From: Ectobacillus ponti
GTDB lineage: Bacteria > Bacillota > Bacilli > Bacillales > Bacillaceae_G
DNA length: 64,000 nt
Direction of reading: 5' to 3'
NCBI RefSeq assembly: GCF_024294785.1
Contig: NZ_JANCLT010000005.1
Coordinates: forward strand, 1 to 64,000
The first letter of the stretch is position 1, and each line of letters starts with the position of its first letter. Below the pieces are notes generated by a model, which was not told where the DNA came from, searched no databases, and saw nothing but the letters and a program-made list of their open reading frames with translations. The position numbers and the translations under genes were made by a program. Below, piece by piece: positions 28,009-39,552 of the stretch.

Positions 28009-29709
28009 ATGAAACAAAGTATGCTATTTAGTCCGACGTTGCGTGAAGTGCCGTCGGACGCCGAGGTGAGAAGCCACCAGCTGTTGCTGCGTGCGGGCTT
28101 CATGCGACAGAACGCATCAGGTATCTACAGTTTTTTGCCAATGGGTCTGCGCGTTTTGCAAAAGGTGGAGCAAATTATCCGTGAGGAAATGGAGAATGCC
28201 GGTGCGGTGGAACTGCTGATGCCGGCGCTGCAGCCTGCGGAATTATGGCAGGATTCCGGCCGTTGGTATTCCTATGGGCCGGAGCTGATGCGCATGAGGG
28301 ACCGCCATGAGCGGGAGTTCGCGCTTGGCGCAACCCACGAAGAAGTCATTACGTCGCTTGTGCGGGATGAAGTGAAATCCTATAAGAAGCTGCCGCTTAC
28401 ACTCTATCAGATTCAGACAAAGTTCCGGGACGAAAAACGCCCGCGCTTTGGCTTGCTGCGCGGCCGCGAATTCCTGATGAAGGATGCTTACTCCTTCCAT
28501 GACTCCCAGGAAAGCCTGGGTGATGTATATGACAAGATGTATGCGGCCTACTCTAACGTGTTCCGCCGCTGCGGCTTGAACTTCCGTGCTGTTATTGCCG
28601 ATTCCGGCGCAATGGGCGGAAAGGATACGCATGAGTTCATGGTGCTGTCTGACATCGGGGAAGATACCATCGCATATTCCGATACCTCCAGCTATGCGGC
28701 GAACATTGAAATGGCGCCGGTTGCGGCAACGTACGAAAAGAGCGGCGAGCCGCTGAATGGATTGGAGAAAACAGCGACACCGGACCAGAAATCCATTGAG
28801 GAAGTGTCAGGCTTCCTTGGCTTGACGGCAGCGCAATGCATCAAATCCATGGTGTTCCGCGTGGATGACAAGTTTGTGCTCGTGCTGGTGCGCGGCGACC
28901 ATGAGGTGAATGATATTAAGGTCAAAAACCTCTATGGCGCATCCGTCGTAGAACTGGCTTCCGCGGAAGAGGTACAAGACCTGCTTGGCTGTGCGGTTGG
29001 CTCCTTGGGTCCAATTGGTGTGGCAGACAAGGTTGAGGTGATTGCGGACCATGCGGTGGAGGCTGTTGTCAATGGCTGCTGCGGCGCAAATGAAGAAGGC
29101 TTCCATTACGTAAATGTGAACCCGGACCGTGATTTCACAGTCAGCCAATATACAGATTTGCGCTTTATCCAGGAGGGAGACGCTTCTCCTGATGGACAGG
29201 GTACGATCCGCTTTGCCCGCGGCATTGAGGTTGGCCATGTGTTCAAGCTCGGCACACGCTACAGCGAGGCCATGGGAGCAACATATTTAGACGAAAACGG
29301 CAGAACACAGCCAATGATTATGGGCTGCTATGGCATTGGCGTATCCCGTACAGTGGCAGCGGTGGCTGAGCAGTTCAACGACGAAAATGGCCTGAAATGG
29401 CCGGTTGCAGTTGCGCCATTCCATGTACATCTGATTCCAGTCAACATGAAAACGGATGTACAGCGGGAAACGGCCGAGACACTGTACACGTCCTTGCGCG
29501 GACAGGGCTTTGAGGTGCTGCTCGATGACCGCCAGGAGCGTCCTGGTGTCAAGTTTGCCGACTCTGACCTGTTCGGAATTCCTGTCCGTGTAACAGTCGG
29601 GAAGAAAGCTGAAGAAGGCATTGTCGAAGTGAAGGTGCGGGAAACAGGAGAAATTGCAGAAATTCCAGTTTCTGAACTTCACACATACATCGCAAATATC
29701 TTACAATAA
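28009..29709 (+). CDS. proS: Prolyl-tRNA synthetase (bacterial type, with editing domain)
   Basis: The 566-residue class II enzyme shows motif 1 near [16 protein letters not shown], motif 2 [17 protein letters not shown], the INS editing domain (about 225-405, [12 protein letters not shown]), motif 3 [13 protein letters not shown] and a C-terminal anticodon-binding domain. It charges tRNA-Pro and edits Ala-tRNA-Pro. SD is AGAGGTG. No T-box leader precedes it; it is part of the dxr-rseP-proS series and ends at a terminator. Confidence 0.97.
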   Translation: MKQSMLFSPTLREVPSDAEVRSHQLLLRAGFMRQNASGIYSFLPMGLRVLQKVEQIIREEMENAGAVELLMPALQPAELWQDSGRWYSYGPELMRMRDRHEREFALGATHEEVITSLVRDEVKSYKKLPLTLYQIQTKFRDEKRPRFGLLRGREFLMKDAYSFHDSQESLGDVYDKMYAAYSNVFRRCGLNFRAVIADSGAMGGKDTHEFMVLSDIGEDTIAYSDTSSYAANIEMAPVAATYEKSGEPLNGLEKTATPDQKSIEEVSGFLGLTAAQCIKSMVFRVDDKFVLVLVRGDHEVNDIKVKNLYGASVVELASAEEVQDLLGCAVGSLGPIGVADKVEVIADHAVEAVVNGCCGANEEGFHYVNVNPDRDFTVSQYTDLRFIQEGDASPDGQGTIRFARGIEVGHVFKLGTRYSEAMGATYLDENGRTQPMIMGCYGIGVSRTVAAVAEQFNDENGLKWPVAVAPFHVHLIPVNMKTDVQRETAETLYTSLRGQGFEVLLDDRQERPGVKFADSDLFGIPVRVTVGKKAEEGIVEVKVRETGEIAEIPVSELHTYIANILQ

Positions 29710-29710
29710 G

Positions 29711-29740
29711 AGAAGGGTACCCATTGGGTACCTTCTTTTA
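29711..29740 (+). terminator. Terminator of proS operon
   Basis: GAAGGGTACCC and GGGTACCTTC pair with one bulged G around ATT, followed by TTTT. Confidence 0.8.
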
Positions 29741-29768
29741 GAGTTTAGCAACGATTGTTTTTGGAGAA

Positions 29769-29889
29769 TTGTCCAGCTTCAGCAGCCAGCCATCTGTCAG
29801 GGAGAACCTGACCACTAAAAGACAAAGAGCGCCTTTTAGTGGCCAGAGCCTCCCTTCTGATGGCTAAACGGGCTGCTTCAGCTTTTCTT
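29769..29889. repeat. Intergenic palindromic repeat element, Bacillaceae type
   Basis: A 121-base element opens with TTGTCCAGCT and closes with TTCAGCTTTTCTT. It folds into a cloverleaf: 29781-29787 with 29871-29877, 29789-29794 with 29859-29864, a TCAGG/CCTGA arm (29797-29811) and a perfect 10-bp arm (29812-29821 with 29833-29842). The ends resemble a small repeat seen between genes in many Bacillaceae (TTGTCCAGCTCC...CGCTTTTCTT); that is from memory. A shortened copy with the same ends is at 53754-53796. Confidence 0.6.
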
Positions 29890-29906
29890 TTGAGGGGAGG
29901 ATTTTT

Positions 29907-32900
29907 ATGGCGGCATTAACAGAAGAGCAGCGTGACCGGTTCCGGATTTTGCTGGAGCAGCTTGGCATGCCGGAATCTTGGCGTGCGGAGTACTTTGAAC
30001 AGGCTGGAATTGAGAAGCTCGTTGTAGATACAAGCAATAAAAGCTGGTGCTTCCATTTCACTTTGCCCCGCATTTTGCCGGCGAAGGTATATGAGATGCT
30101 GGAGGACAAGCTGCAGCAATCCTTTTCACAGATTGCCGCAGTTTCCTTCCTGGTACAGGCAGAAAATAAGCAGTTTGGGGAAAGCGATGTGCAGGCCTAT
30201 TGGCCGCTGTGTACAAGCAAGATGACTCTTTCTCCCATGTTCGCATATTTGCGGGAGCAGCTGCCATCTGCGAATGGTTTAAAGCTGATGCTGCGCGTGA
30301 AGAATGAATTGGAAGAAGCTGCGCTGAAGAAGAATGCGGCAAAGTCCATCAGTGATCTTTATGAAGTATTCGGTTTCCCCAGATTGACTCTGGATACAAC
30401 CGTCAATCAAGATCAAGAGGAGATTCAGCGCTTCATGGAGCAGAAGCAGCAGGAGGACCGCGAGAAGGTACAAAAAGCGGTGGAGGAAATGGCGAAGAAG
30501 GACGATGAGAGGAATGCCGTGCCTGCGGACCAGCCGCTGATGATCGGTTACAATATTAAAGAGGATGAAGAGATCATCCCAATCCGGGATATCCAAGATG
30601 AAGAAAAGCGCAAAACTGTGCAGGGCTATGTATTTGATGTAGAGGCAAAGGAACTGCGCAGCGGCCGTACGCTATTAACATTTAAGATTACGGATTATAC
30701 AGATTCCATTATTGTGAAAATGTTCTCGCGCGATAAGGAGGACATCCCGTTGCTTCAAAGTGTGAAAAAAGGCATGTGGCTGAAGGTGCGCGGCTCGGTG
30801 CAAAATGATACGTTTGTCCGCGACCTCGTGATGATTGCGAACGATGTCAATGAGGTAAAGGCACCGCAGCGGAAGGACACTGCAGCGGAAGGGGAAAAGC
30901 GGGTGGAGCTGCATCTGCACACACCGATGAGCCAGATGGATGCAGTCACGCCGGTGGCCAAGCTCATTGCCCAGGCGAAGAAATGGGGGCATGAAGCCAT
31001 TGCCGTCACAGACCATGCCGTGGCGCAGTCCTTCCCGGAAGCATACTCCGCAGGGAAAAAAGCTGGCATCCAGGTGATTTACGGTGTGGAAGCCAACCTC
31101 GTCAATGACGGGGTGCCGATTGCTTACAACGAAGTGCATCGGCTGTTGGCCGACGAGACCTATGTGGTGTTTGACGTGGAAACAACCGGCTTGTCAGCCG
31201 TCTATGACACCATTATTGAGCTCGCGGCTGTCAAGGTGCGCGGCGGCGAGATTATCGACCGCTTTGAGTCATTTGCGAATCCGCACCGCTCATTGTCGGC
31301 AACCATCATTGAACTGACAGGCATTACCGATGATATGTTGAAGGATGCACCAGAGGTGGATGTGGTGCTGAAACGGTTTGCCGACTGGATGGGGGATCAC
31401 ACGCTTGTGGCCCATAATGCTTCATTTGATATGGGTTTTTTGAACGTCGGATTTCAAAAAGCCGGATTGCCGAAGGCGCAAAATCCCGTTATTGATACGC
31501 TGGAGTTGGCGCGTTTCTTATATCCGGAAATGAAAAACCATCGCTTGAACACGCTTTGCAAAAAGTTTGATATTGAATTGACGCAGCATCACCGTGCTAT
31601 TTATGACACGGAGGCTACTGGCTATCTGCTGGTGAAGCTGCTGAAGGATGCGCTGAGCCGCGGCATGGAGTACCATGATCAGCTCAATGACAGCATGGGG
31701 CAGGGCGATGCGTATAAGCGCGGACGCCCAAGCCACGTGACGCTGCTGGCTGTGTCTGATGAAGGCTTGAAGAACCTGTATAAGCTCGTTTCGTATTCCC
31801 ATATACAGTACTTCTATCGGGTGCCCCGCATTCCGCGTTCTGTGCTGAAGAAGCACCGGGAAGGACTGCTGATTGGAACAGCCTGTGACCGGGGGGAAGT
31901 ATTTGAGGCGATGATGCAGAAGGCGCCGGAGGAAGTGGAGGGGCTGGCGCAGTTTTATGATTATATTGAGGTGATGCCGCCGCAGGTGCTGAGCCATCTG
32001 ATTGACCTCGAGCTTGTCCGTGACGAAAATCAGCTGCGCAAAATTATTACAAATCTCGTAAAGCTCGGCAAAAAGCTGGATAAGCCGGTTGTGGCGACCG
32101 GAAACGTGCATTATTTGGACCCGGATGATGCAATTTATCGAAAAATTCTCATCAGCTCACAGGGTGGGGCGAATCCGCTGAACCGGCATAAGCTGCCATC
32201 CGTGCATTTCCGGACGACAAACGAGATGTTGGAGGCATTCGCATTCTTAGGCGAAGAGACCGCAAAGGAAATTGTGGTGACAAATACACAGCACGTGGCT
32301 TCTTTGATCGGCGATGTGAAGCCGGTGAAGGACGACTTGTATACGCCTCGTATTGAGGGGGCGGACGAAGAGACGCGTGAGATGAGTTATGTGCGGGCAC
32401 GCAGCATTTACGGTGAACAGCTGCCGGAAATTGTGGAGGCGCGCCTGGAAAAGGAATTGAAGAGTATTATCGGGCACGGCTTTGCGGTTATTTATCTCAT
32501 TTCGCATAAGCTGGTGAAGAAGTCGCTTGATGACGGATATCTTGTCGGCTCGCGTGGTTCTGTCGGCTCCTCGTTCGTGGCGACGATGATGGAAATTACC
32601 GAGGTAAATCCGCTGCCGCCGCATTATGTGTGCCCAAGCTGTAAGCGCTCGGAGTTCTTTAACGACGGGTCTGTCGGGTCGGGCTTTGATTTGCCGAACA
32701 AAGATTGCCCGCATTGCGGCATTGCTTATAAGAAGGACGGGCATGATATTCCATTTGAAACGTTCCTGGGCTTTAAGGGAGACAAGGTCCCTGATATCGA
32801 TTTGAATTTCAGCGGCGAATATCAGCCGCGGGCGCATAACTACACAAAGGTATTATTTGGAGAGGACAACGTCTACCGCGCCGGCACCATCGGCACGGTG

Positions 32901-34211
32901 GCTGATAAGACAGCATATGGCTACGTTAAAGGCTACGCATCGGATCATAACATCACCATCCGCGGAGCGGAGATTGACCGCCTTGTCATGGGCTGCACCG
33001 GCGTGAAGCGGACAACCGGCCAGCACCCGGGCGGCATTATCGTAGTGCCGGACTATATGAGCGTGTATGATTTCACGCCTATTCAATATCCGGCGGACTC
33101 CACCTCGGCCGAGTGGCGGACGACGCACTTCGACTTCCACTCAATCCATGATAACCTGCTGAAGCTGGATATACTCGGGCACGACGACCCGACCGTTATC
33201 CGGATGCTGCAGGATTTGAGCGGCATTGATCCAAAAACAATCCCAACCGATGACCCGGAGGTTATGAAAATCTTCTCCGGCACAGAATCGCTCGGGGTGA
33301 CGCAGGAGCAAATTCAATGTAAAACGGGAACGCTCGGCATTCCGGAGTTTGGGACGAAGTTTGTCCGCCAGATGCTGGAGGAAACGAAGCCGACCACCTT
33401 CTCCGAGCTTGTACAGATTTCTGGCCTGTCGCACGGCACGGATGTTTGGCTCGGCAACGCCAATGAGCTCATTTACAGCGGCACCTGCACGCTGAGTGAC
33501 GTTATCGGCTGCCGCGACGATATCATGGTATACCTTATTTATCGGGGCCTTGAGCCGTCTCTGGCATTTAAAATCATGGAATCCGTGCGTAAAGGAAAGG
33601 GTGTGCCGCCGGAGTGGGAGGAGGAAATGAAGAAGAACAATGTGCCCGACTGGTACATTGATTCCTGTAAAAAAATCAAGTACATGTTCCCGAAGGCGCA
33701 CGCCGCTGCATACGTTCTGATGGCGGTGCGGATCGCGTACTTCAAGGTGCATTTCCCGACGCTGTATTATGCTGCGTATTTCACGGTGCGTGCGGATGAC
33801 TTTGATTTAGAAGCTATGGCAAAGGGGTCAACGGCCATCCGGGCCCGGATTGATGAAATCGCACAAAAGGGACTGGAAGCATCGCCGAAGGAGAAGAGCT
33901 TGCTCACGGTTCTGGAAATGGCTTTGGAGATGTGCGAGCGCGGCTTCTCCTTCCAAAAGGTGGACTTGTACCGTTCAAGCGCGACAGAGTTTATCATTGA
34001 CGGTGACTCTCTGATCCCGCCGTTCAATGCGATCCCGGGCCTTGGTACAAACGCGGCACTGAATATTGTAAAGGCGCGCGAGGACGGTGAATTTCTGTCC
34101 AAGGAGGACCTGCAGCAGCGCGGCAAGGTTTCCAAGACGATTATGGAGTATTTGGACAGCCAGGGCTGCCTGGCATCTCTGCCGGATCAGAACCAGCTGT
34201 CGCTGTTCTAA
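29907..34211 (+). CDS. polC: DNA polymerase III alpha subunit, PolC type
   Basis: The 1,434-residue replicative polymerase starts after GAGGGGAGG. Domains in order: N-terminal region, OB fold (about 230-320), PHP domain beginning [14 protein letters not shown] (about 331), and a DnaQ-type proofreading exonuclease inserted at about 420-590 ([20 protein letters not shown]). A Cys-rich zinc site (CPSCKR...CPHCG, about 905-940) and the polymerase core with the [11 protein letters not shown] aspartates (about 964-974) follow. Length is close to B. subtilis PolC. It stands alone between the repeat element and the long rimP leader. Confidence 0.98.
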   Translation: MAALTEEQRDRFRILLEQLGMPESWRAEYFEQAGIEKLVVDTSNKSWCFHFTLPRILPAKVYEMLEDKLQQSFSQIAAVSFLVQAENKQFGESDVQAYWPLCTSKMTLSPMFAYLREQLPSANGLKLMLRVKNELEEAALKKNAAKSISDLYEVFGFPRLTLDTTVNQDQEEIQRFMEQKQQEDREKVQKAVEEMAKKDDERNAVPADQPLMIGYNIKEDEEIIPIRDIQDEEKRKTVQGYVFDVEAKELRSGRTLLTFKITDYTDSIIVKMFSRDKEDIPLLQSVKKGMWLKVRGSVQNDTFVRDLVMIANDVNEVKAPQRKDTAAEGEKRVELHLHTPMSQMDAVTPVAKLIAQAKKWGHEAIAVTDHAVAQSFPEAYSAGKKAGIQVIYGVEANLVNDGVPIAYNEVHRLLADETYVVFDVETTGLSAVYDTIIELAAVKVRGGEIIDRFESFANPHRSLSATIIELTGITDDMLKDAPEVDVVLKRFADWMGDHTLVAHNASFDMGFLNVGFQKAGLPKAQNPVIDTLELARFLYPEMKNHRLNTLCKKFDIELTQHHRAIYDTEATGYLLVKLLKDALSRGMEYHDQLNDSMGQGDAYKRGRPSHVTLLAVSDEGLKNLYKLVSYSHIQYFYRVPRIPRSVLKKHREGLLIGTACDRGEVFEAMMQKAPEEVEGLAQFYDYIEVMPPQVLSHLIDLELVRDENQLRKIITNLVKLGKKLDKPVVATGNVHYLDPDDAIYRKILISSQGGANPLNRHKLPSVHFRTTNEMLEAFAFLGEETAKEIVVTNTQHVASLIGDVKPVKDDLYTPRIEGADEETREMSYVRARSIYGEQLPEIVEARLEKELKSIIGHGFAVIYLISHKLVKKSLDDGYLVGSRGSVGSSFVATMMEITEVNPLPPHYVCPSCKRSEFFNDGSVGSGFDLPNKDCPHCGIAYKKDGHDIPFETFLGFKGDKVPDIDLNFSGEYQPRAHNYTKVLFGEDNVYRAGTIGTVADKTAYGYVKGYASDHNITIRGAEIDRLVMGCTGVKRTTGQHPGGIIVVPDYMSVYDFTPIQYPADSTSAEWRTTHFDFHSIHDNLLKLDILGHDDPTVIRMLQDLSGIDPKTIPTDDPEVMKIFSGTESLGVTQEQIQCKTGTLGIPEFGTKFVRQMLEETKPTTFSELVQISGLSHGTDVWLGNANELIYSGTCTLSDVIGCRDDIMVYLIYRGLEPSLAFKIMESVRKGKGVPPEWEEEMKKNNVPDWYIDSCKKIKYMFPKAHAAAYVLMAVRIAYFKVHFPTLYYAAYFTVRADDFDLEAMAKGSTAIRARIDEIAQKGLEASPKEKSLLTVLEMALEMCERGFSFQKVDLYRSSATEFIIDGDSLIPPFNAIPGLGTNAALNIVKAREDGEFLSKEDLQQRGKVSKTIMEYLDSQGCLASLPDQNQLSLF

Positions 34212-34221
34212 GAAAATGCTT

Positions 34222-34250
34222 TGCAAAATATAACAGTTTATGTTATAGTA
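34222..34250 (+). promoter_or_regulatory. Sigma-A promoter of the rimP-nusA-infB operon
   Basis: TTGCAA (34222-34227), a 17-base spacer and TATAGT (34245-34250). The spacer and -10 also carry the inverted repeat ATAACA-N5-TGTTAT (34230-34246), placed where a repressor could block the promoter. The predicted start is near 34,257, giving a leader of about 280 bases. Confidence 0.65.
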
Positions 34251-34288
34251 AGAAACGAGATATTCATGCGACTATAGCTTTTTCCAAA

Positions 34289-34315
34289 AAAGAGTGGGGC
34301 AACCCGCTCTTTCGT
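34289..34315 (+). terminator. Hairpin after polC, early in the rimP leader
   Basis: AAAGAGTGGG (34289-34298) pairs with CCCGCTCTTT (34303-34312), 10 bp with one wobble, loop GCAA. The T-run is only three bases, followed by CGTG. It may end polC transcripts, but it also lies inside the rimP leader. Confidence 0.5.
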
Positions 34316-34406
34316 GTTATATGAAGTATCAAGAAAGCGTGAAAGTGACCATACATATTTTGCTACACGTTTTATTGCTTGAATTTGGCAATACTAACAC
34401 AGACAC

Positions 34407-34432
34407 TCCCTGCTTTTTGGCAGGGGCTTTTG
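34407..34432 (+). terminator. Terminator-like hairpin in the rimP leader
   Basis: CCCTGC (34408-34413) and GCAGGG (34420-34425) with loop TTTTTG, followed by GCTTTTGTT. It stands about 105 bases before rimP and could attenuate the operon. A further small hairpin, AAAGCAT/ATGCTTT, follows near 34,446-34,463. The rest of this 326-base gap has no gene. Confidence 0.45.
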
Positions 34433-34537
34433 TTAATGAGCTAAGAAAGCATAGGATGCTTTGGGCGACACTTTGGTTCACGGACCAATTCGCTGTTTCT
34501 ATAGTTGCTGTGCGGGTTGCAAGAAAGGAGGCGCTTT

Positions 34538-35008
34538 ATGAGCGGAAATGTAACGGAAATTGTAGCGCAATTGGCGAAGCCGATTGTAGAGGAATTGAAC
34601 CTGGAGTTGGTGGACGTTGAGTACGTGAAGGAAGGAAAGGATTGGTTCCTGCGCGTGTTCATCGACTCTGAAACAGGTGTAGATATTGAAGAGTGCGGGA
34701 CGGTAAGTGAGCGCCTGAGCGAGGCGCTTGACCAAAAGGATCCCATTCCTCACCTATACTTCTTGGATGTATCATCTCCCGGAGCCGAACGTCCTTTGAA
34801 GAAGGAGCAGGATTTTGTGAAGGCGGTAGGGAAGAAGGTAGCTGTAAAGACATATGAGCCGATCGACGGCGAGAAGATGTTTGAAGGGCTGCTGCTTTCT
34901 TATGATGGTACGGTTGCCATACTGCAGATTACCATTAAAACGCGCAAAAAAGAGGTACAAATACCAGTTGAAAAAATTGCAAGCGCACGGCTTGCAGTGA
35001 TGTTTTAG
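34538..35008 (+). CDS. rimP: Ribosome maturation factor RimP
   Basis: The 156-residue protein starts at ATG 34538 after AAGGAGGCG; a longer frame from 34505 has no ribosome site. N-terminal domain [17 protein letters not shown] and motif [10 protein letters not shown] are the RimP signature, and an SH3-like C-terminal domain follows. It assists 30S subunit maturation. It heads the conserved rimP-nusA-rnpM-ylxQ-infB operon. Confidence 0.96.
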   Translation: MSGNVTEIVAQLAKPIVEELNLELVDVEYVKEGKDWFLRVFIDSETGVDIEECGTVSERLSEALDQKDPIPHLYFLDVSSPGAERPLKKEQDFVKAVGKKVAVKTYEPIDGEKMFEGLLLSYDGTVAILQITIKTRKKEVQIPVEKIASARLAVMF

Positions 35009-35025
35009 TCAGAAGGGGGATCACC

Positions 35026-36132
35026 ATGAGCACTGAATTATTAGATGCTTTGCTCGTACTAGAAAAAGAAAAGGGCATCAGCAAGGAAATTATCATTGAT
35101 GCGATTGAAGCGGCGCTTATCTCTGCCTACAAGCGCAACTTCAACCAGGCTCAAAACGTGCGGGTCAGCTTTAATCCGGAAGTCGGCAGCATTAAAGTGT
35201 TTGCCCGCAAGGATGTCGTTGACAGCGTGTTTGATCCGCGCCTGGAAATCTCAGAGGAGGAAGCGCGCCTCATCCACCCGAACTATCAGGTCGGCGATGT
35301 TGTGGAGCTTGAGGTCACGCCGAAGGATTTCGGCCGCATTGCCGCCCAGACGGCAAAGCAGGTGGTGACACAGCGTGTACGCGAAGCGGAACGGGGCGTC
35401 ATCTACTCCGAGTTCATCGATCGCGAAGAAGATATTATGGTGGGAATCGTGCAGCGGCAGGATGCCCGCTACATTTATGTGAGCCTCGGCAAGGTAGAGG
35501 CCCTGCTGCCCGTCACAGAGCAAATGCCAAACGAGCATTATAAGCCGCATGACCGCATCCGTGTCTTTATTACAAAAGTGGAAAAAACAACAAAGGGGCC
35601 GCAAATTTTTGTATCCCGCACGCACCCTGGCTTGCTGAAGCGCCTGTTCGAGCTGGAGGTTCCGGAAATTTACGACGGAACAGTTGAAATCCGCTCGGTA
35701 GCCCGTGAAGCAGGCGACCGTTCCAAAATCTCTGTATACTCCGAGAATCCGGACGTAGATCCAGTCGGCTCCTGCGTGGGTCCGAAGGGACAGCGTGTGC
35801 AGCGCATTGTAAACGAACTGAAGGGCGAAAAAATCGACATCGTACGCTGGTCCGATGACCCTGTGGAATACGTGGCAAATGCCCTGAGCCCGTCACAGGT
35901 GGTGAAGGTGCTGGTCAATGAAGAGGAAAAGGCAACGACAGTGATTGTGCCGGATCACCAGCTTTCCCTGGCTATTGGCAAGCGCGGCCAAAATGCGCGT
36001 CTGGCTGCAAAGCTGACAGCATGGAAGATTGATATCAAGAGTGAGTCTGATGCAAGAAAGTCGGGCCTGCTGGCAGAGGAAGAGAAGCCTCAGCTTGATG
36101 TATTCTATTCTTTTGATGAAGATATGGAATAG
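35026..36132 (+). CDS. nusA: Transcription termination/antitermination factor NusA
   Basis: The 368-residue protein has an N-terminal RNA-polymerase-binding domain (1-125), an S1 domain (about 130-200) and two KH domains. The KH GxxG loops are seen in GPKGQRVQ and IGKRGQNARLAA. It lacks the C-terminal acidic repeats of the E. coli protein, as is usual in Firmicutes. It enhances pausing and intrinsic termination. It lies 17 bases after rimP. Confidence 0.97.
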   Translation: MSTELLDALLVLEKEKGISKEIIIDAIEAALISAYKRNFNQAQNVRVSFNPEVGSIKVFARKDVVDSVFDPRLEISEEEARLIHPNYQVGDVVELEVTPKDFGRIAAQTAKQVVTQRVREAERGVIYSEFIDREEDIMVGIVQRQDARYIYVSLGKVEALLPVTEQMPNEHYKPHDRIRVFITKVEKTTKGPQIFVSRTHPGLLKRLFELEVPEIYDGTVEIRSVAREAGDRSKISVYSENPDVDPVGSCVGPKGQRVQRIVNELKGEKIDIVRWSDDPVEYVANALSPSQVVKVLVNEEEKATTVIVPDHQLSLAIGKRGQNARLAAKLTAWKIDIKSESDARKSGLLAEEEKPQLDVFYSFDEDME

Positions 36133-36144
36133 GAGTGGCGCGGC

Positions 36145-36417
36145 ATGAATAATCGAAAGGTTCCCATGCGCAAATGTGTGGCGACGCAGGAGATGAAGCC
36201 AAAGCGTGAATTGGTCCGGGTTGTCCGGTCCAAGGAAGGCGAGGTTTCGGTTGATATAACCGGCAAGAAATCCGGACGCGGGGCCTACCTGTCACTGAAC
36301 AAGGAGTGCATTTTACAGGCGCAGAAAAAGCGGGTGCTGGAGCATCATTTGCACACACAAATCGATGCGGCCATTTACGAGCAGCTGCTGGCGCTGGCCG
36401 AAAAGGAGACAGTGTAG
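36145..36417 (+). CDS. rnpM: RNase P modulator RnpM (YlxR)
   Basis: This 90-residue DUF448 protein has the conserved CVATQEMKPKRELVRVVR (residues 11-28, first Cys replaced pattern MRKCVAT) and the basic loop KSGRGAYLS. The family was long known as YlxR and has been reported to bind and modulate RNase P RNA in B. subtilis. It is located between nusA and ylxQ, as in nearly all Firmicutes. Confidence 0.93.
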   Translation: MNNRKVPMRKCVATQEMKPKRELVRVVRSKEGEVSVDITGKKSGRGAYLSLNKECILQAQKKRVLEHHLHTQIDAAIYEQLLALAEKETV

Positions 36418-36729
36418 GTGGATAAGTGGATGTCTCTGCTCGGGTTGGCCAACCGGGCGCGCAAAATTATATCCGGTGAGGAGCTTGTATTGAAGGAGGT
36501 GCGAAGCGGCAAGGCAAAGCTTGTTTTGCTCGCGGGGGATGCCTCGGATAATACGAGAAAGCGTGTCACTGATAAAACAACGTATTACCATGTACCATTG
36601 CAGTATGTAGACAGCCGGCAGAACTTAGGGCATGCAATCGGGAGAGATGAGCGGGTAGTTGTGGCGGTGCTAGATGACGGCTTTGCCAAGAAGCTGCTTA
36701 GCATGCTCGATACAACTTATCGGGGGTGA
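36418..36729 (+). CDS. ylxQ: L7Ae-family RNA-binding protein YlxQ
   Basis: The product has 103 residues when read from GTG 36418, directly after the rnpM stop; ATG 36430 is an alternative start. It has the L7Ae fold with [16 protein letters not shown] and [13 protein letters not shown]. Such proteins bind kink-turn RNA; the cellular target of YlxQ is not established. It overlaps the infB ribosome site region, indicating tight coupling. Confidence 0.9.
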   Translation: MDKWMSLLGLANRARKIISGEELVLKEVRSGKAKLVLLAGDASDNTRKRVTDKTTYYHVPLQYVDSRQNLGHAIGRDERVVVAVLDDGFAKKLLSMLDTTYRG

Positions 36730-36733
36730 AGGT

Positions 36734-38833
36734 ATGAATAAAGTGCGAGTGCATGAATATGCAAAGCAGAAAAACGTATCCAGTAAAGATGTAATAACAA
36801 AACTAAAAGAAATGAACATAGAGGTCTCCAATCATATGGCAATGTTAGATGACGATGTAGTAGGTAAATTAGATAACCAGTATGCTCCGGAGGAACAGGG
36901 AGCGAAGCGTTCTATTGTAGATGAGTTTGAGGAAGAAGTATCCGAAGCGGTCGCAAACGTCGGCGGCAAGAAAAACAGCAACAAAAAGAAGAAGAAAAAC
37001 CAGAACACGGCAACTGCCAACAACCGTTTCGCACCAGGGAAGCGCAACCAGCAGAAGCAGCCGCAGTCCAAAGACGCACCGACAAAGGTTGTGTTCAGCG
37101 GAAGTTTGTCAGTTGGCGAGCTTGCCAAGAAGGTAGGCCGCGAGCCATCTGAACTCATTAAGAAGCTGTTCATGCTTGGCATCATGGCTACCATCAACCA
37201 AGAGCTCGATAAAGACACAATTGAGCTGATTGCGGGCGAATACGGCCTGGAAGTGCAAGAGGAAGTTATCATCGACGAAACAAACTTTGAAACTTTCATT
37301 GACGAGCCGGATGCGCCTGAGATGCTGGAAGAGCGTCCGCCGGTTGTGACGATCATGGGACACGTTGACCATGGTAAAACAACCCTGCTGGACTCCATCC
37401 GCAACTCAAAGGTAACGGCTGGAGAAGCAGGCGGCATTACACAGCATATCGGTGCGTATCAGGTGGAAGTGAATGATAAGAAAATCACCTTCCTGGATAC
37501 ACCAGGCCACGCAGCCTTTACTACAATGCGTGCCCGTGGTGCACAAGTAACGGATATTACCATTCTGGTAGTTGCAGCAGACGACGGTGTGATGCCGCAA
37601 ACAGTTGAGGCAATCAACCATGCGAAGGCTGCCGGGGTACCAATTATCGTGGCAGTGAATAAAATGGATAAGCCGTCTGCAAATCCTGACCGTGTTATGC
37701 AGGAGCTGACGGAGTATGCCTTAATTCCAGAAGCTTGGGGCGGCGACACCATCTTCGTGCCAATCTCTGCTTTGCAGGGAGAAGGAATTGACAACCTGCT
37801 GGAAATGATCCTTCTTGTCAGTGAAGTGGAAGAGTGGAAAGCGAATCCGCACCGCGCAGCGCTTGGCACAGTCATCGAAGCGCAGCTGGACAAAGGGAAA
37901 GGACCAATCGCGACGCTGCTTGTCCAAAATGGAACATTGCGCGTTGGCGATCCGATTGTAGTCGGCAGCACATTCGGCCGTGTGCGTGCAATGGTCAATG
38001 ACCATGGACGCCGCATTAAAGAAGCGGGCCCATCCACGCCAATCGAAATTACAGGCTTGAACGATGTGCCGCAAGCGGGCGACCGTTTCATGGTATTCAC
38101 AGACGAAAAGACAGCCCGCCAGGTCGGGGAAGCACGTTCTCAGCGCGCTGTCATGGAACAGCGTACAGACAAAGCGAAGCTGAGTCTGGAGGATTTGTTC
38201 CAGCAAATTCAGCAGGGTGAAGTGAAGGACATCAACCTGATTGTCAAGGCGGACGTACAAGGCTCTGTAGAGGCGCTTGCTGCAGCTCTGCAAAAAATTG
38301 AGGTTGAAGGCGTAAAGGTGAAAATTATCCACACCGGCGCCGGTGCCATCACAGAATCCGATATCATTCTGGCATCTGCATCCAACGCCATTGTTATCGG
38401 CTTCAACGTACGCCCTGATGTCAACGCAAAGCGTACGGCTGAAGTGGAGAATGTAGACGTTCGTCTGCACCGCATCATCTACAATGTAATTGAAGAGATA
38501 GAGTCTGCCATGAAGGGCATGCTGGATCCTGAGTATGAGGAGAAGGTGATCGGCCAGGCAGAGGTGCGCCAGACATTTAAGGTATCCAAGGTTGGCACGA
38601 TTGCCGGCTGCTATGTCATTGACGGCAAAATCACACGTGACAGCAGCGTTCGTGTCATCCGTAACGGTGTAGTAGTATTTGAAGGAAAATTGGATACACT
38701 AAAACGCTATAAGGATGATGTAAAAGAAGTGGCACAAGGCTACGAGTGCGGTATTACTGTTGAAAAGTTCAACGATATTAAAGAACAGGATATCATTGAA
38801 GCCTATGTGATGCAGGAAATTGAGCGCAAGTGA
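36734..38833 (+). CDS. infB: Translation initiation factor IF-2
   Basis: The 699-residue GTPase is called from ATG 36734 after GGGGGTGAAGG. It has an N-terminal IF2N domain, a Lys/Asn-rich linker (about 75-125), a second IF2N (about 127-175) and the G domain. G motifs are GHVDHGKTT (G1, about 208), DTPGHAAF (G3) and NKMDKP (G4). Domains II to IV bind initiator fMet-tRNA. It is slightly shorter than B. subtilis IF-2 because of the linker. Overlaps ylxP by 4 bp. Confidence 0.97.
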   Translation: MNKVRVHEYAKQKNVSSKDVITKLKEMNIEVSNHMAMLDDDVVGKLDNQYAPEEQGAKRSIVDEFEEEVSEAVANVGGKKNSNKKKKKNQNTATANNRFAPGKRNQQKQPQSKDAPTKVVFSGSLSVGELAKKVGREPSELIKKLFMLGIMATINQELDKDTIELIAGEYGLEVQEEVIIDETNFETFIDEPDAPEMLEERPPVVTIMGHVDHGKTTLLDSIRNSKVTAGEAGGITQHIGAYQVEVNDKKITFLDTPGHAAFTTMRARGAQVTDITILVVAADDGVMPQTVEAINHAKAAGVPIIVAVNKMDKPSANPDRVMQELTEYALIPEAWGGDTIFVPISALQGEGIDNLLEMILLVSEVEEWKANPHRAALGTVIEAQLDKGKGPIATLLVQNGTLRVGDPIVVGSTFGRVRAMVNDHGRRIKEAGPSTPIEITGLNDVPQAGDRFMVFTDEKTARQVGEARSQRAVMEQRTDKAKLSLEDLFQQIQQGEVKDINLIVKADVQGSVEALAAALQKIEVEGVKVKIIHTGAGAITESDIILASASNAIVIGFNVRPDVNAKRTAEVENVDVRLHRIIYNVIEEIESAMKGMLDPEYEEKVIGQAEVRQTFKVSKVGTIAGCYVIDGKITRDSSVRVIRNGVVVFEGKLDTLKRYKDDVKEVAQGYECGITVEKFNDIKEQDIIEAYVMQEIERK

Positions 38834-39108
38834 TTGGCTCCGTTTTCTGTGAATGCATCATCTATGACGCAGCCTCGCTGAAAGACAAGCGGGCTGTGCT
38901 GCAGCGCATCATAACCCGGCTGAAGCAGCGCTATAATGTAGCGGTCGCCGAAACCGGGTTTCAGGATGCCTGGCAGCGGACTGAAATAGCCATTGTGTCC
39001 GTTTCCTCCCATCGCGCGTCCTGTGAGCGCGAGCTGCAAAAAGCGCTGGAAATGATCGATTCCTTTCCGGAAATTGAGCGCACAGTGACGACGATGGAAT
39101 GGCATTAG
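38830..39108 (+). CDS. ylxP: DUF503 family protein YlxP
   Basis: The 92-residue protein starts at a GTG that overlaps the infB stop by 4 bp (GTGA). It carries the family pattern [26 protein letters not shown] and [13 protein letters not shown]. Function is not established; its constant place between infB and rbfA suggests a role in ribosome biogenesis. Confidence 0.9.
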   Translation: MIGSVFCECIIYDAASLKDKRAVLQRIITRLKQRYNVAVAETGFQDAWQRTEIAIVSVSSHRASCERELQKALEMIDSFPEIERTVTTMEWH

Positions 39109-39121
39109 ACGAGGTGATAGT

Positions 39122-39481
39122 ATGAAGGTACGTGCAAACCGCGTGGGCGAGCAGATGAAAAAAGAACTGGGCGATATTATCGGCCGGAAAATCAAGGACC
39201 CGCGCATTGGCTTTGTAACTGTTACAGATGTGCAGGTCAGCGGAGACCTGCAGCTTGCCAAAGCCTATATTTCGATTTTGGGCGATGCAGAGCAGAGAGA
39301 GAACACACTGAAGGCGTTGGCAAAGGCAAAGGGCTTCATCCGTTCCGAAATCGGGCAGCGGATCCGCCTGCGCAAAACGCCGGAAATCTCTTTTGAATTT
39401 GATGAGTCCATTGATTATGGACACAGAATTGAAACGCTGCTTCATGAAATCAACAAGGACAGTCATGAGGCTGAGGAATAA
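39122..39481 (+). CDS. rbfA: 30S ribosome-binding factor RbfA
   Basis: The 119-residue KH-fold protein begins [18 protein letters not shown] and contains [20 protein letters not shown]. It binds immature 30S subunits near 16S rRNA helix 1. It is followed by a strong terminator, which closes the rimP-rbfA operon. Confidence 0.96.
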   Translation: MKVRANRVGEQMKKELGDIIGRKIKDPRIGFVTVTDVQVSGDLQLAKAYISILGDAEQRENTLKALAKAKGFIRSEIGQRIRLRKTPEISFEFDESIDYGHRIETLLHEINKDSHEAEE

Positions 39482-39491
39482 AGGCGTATGG

Positions 39492-39523
39492 AAAATGGAT
39501 AGACACTCGTCTATCCATTTTTT
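39492..39523 (+). terminator. Terminator between rbfA and truB
   Basis: A perfect 13-bp stem (39492-39504 with 39509-39521), loop ACTC, T-run to 39523. Confidence 0.85.
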
Positions 39524-39552
39524 ATGAGGAAATACACAGCGGAGGTGGAGCA

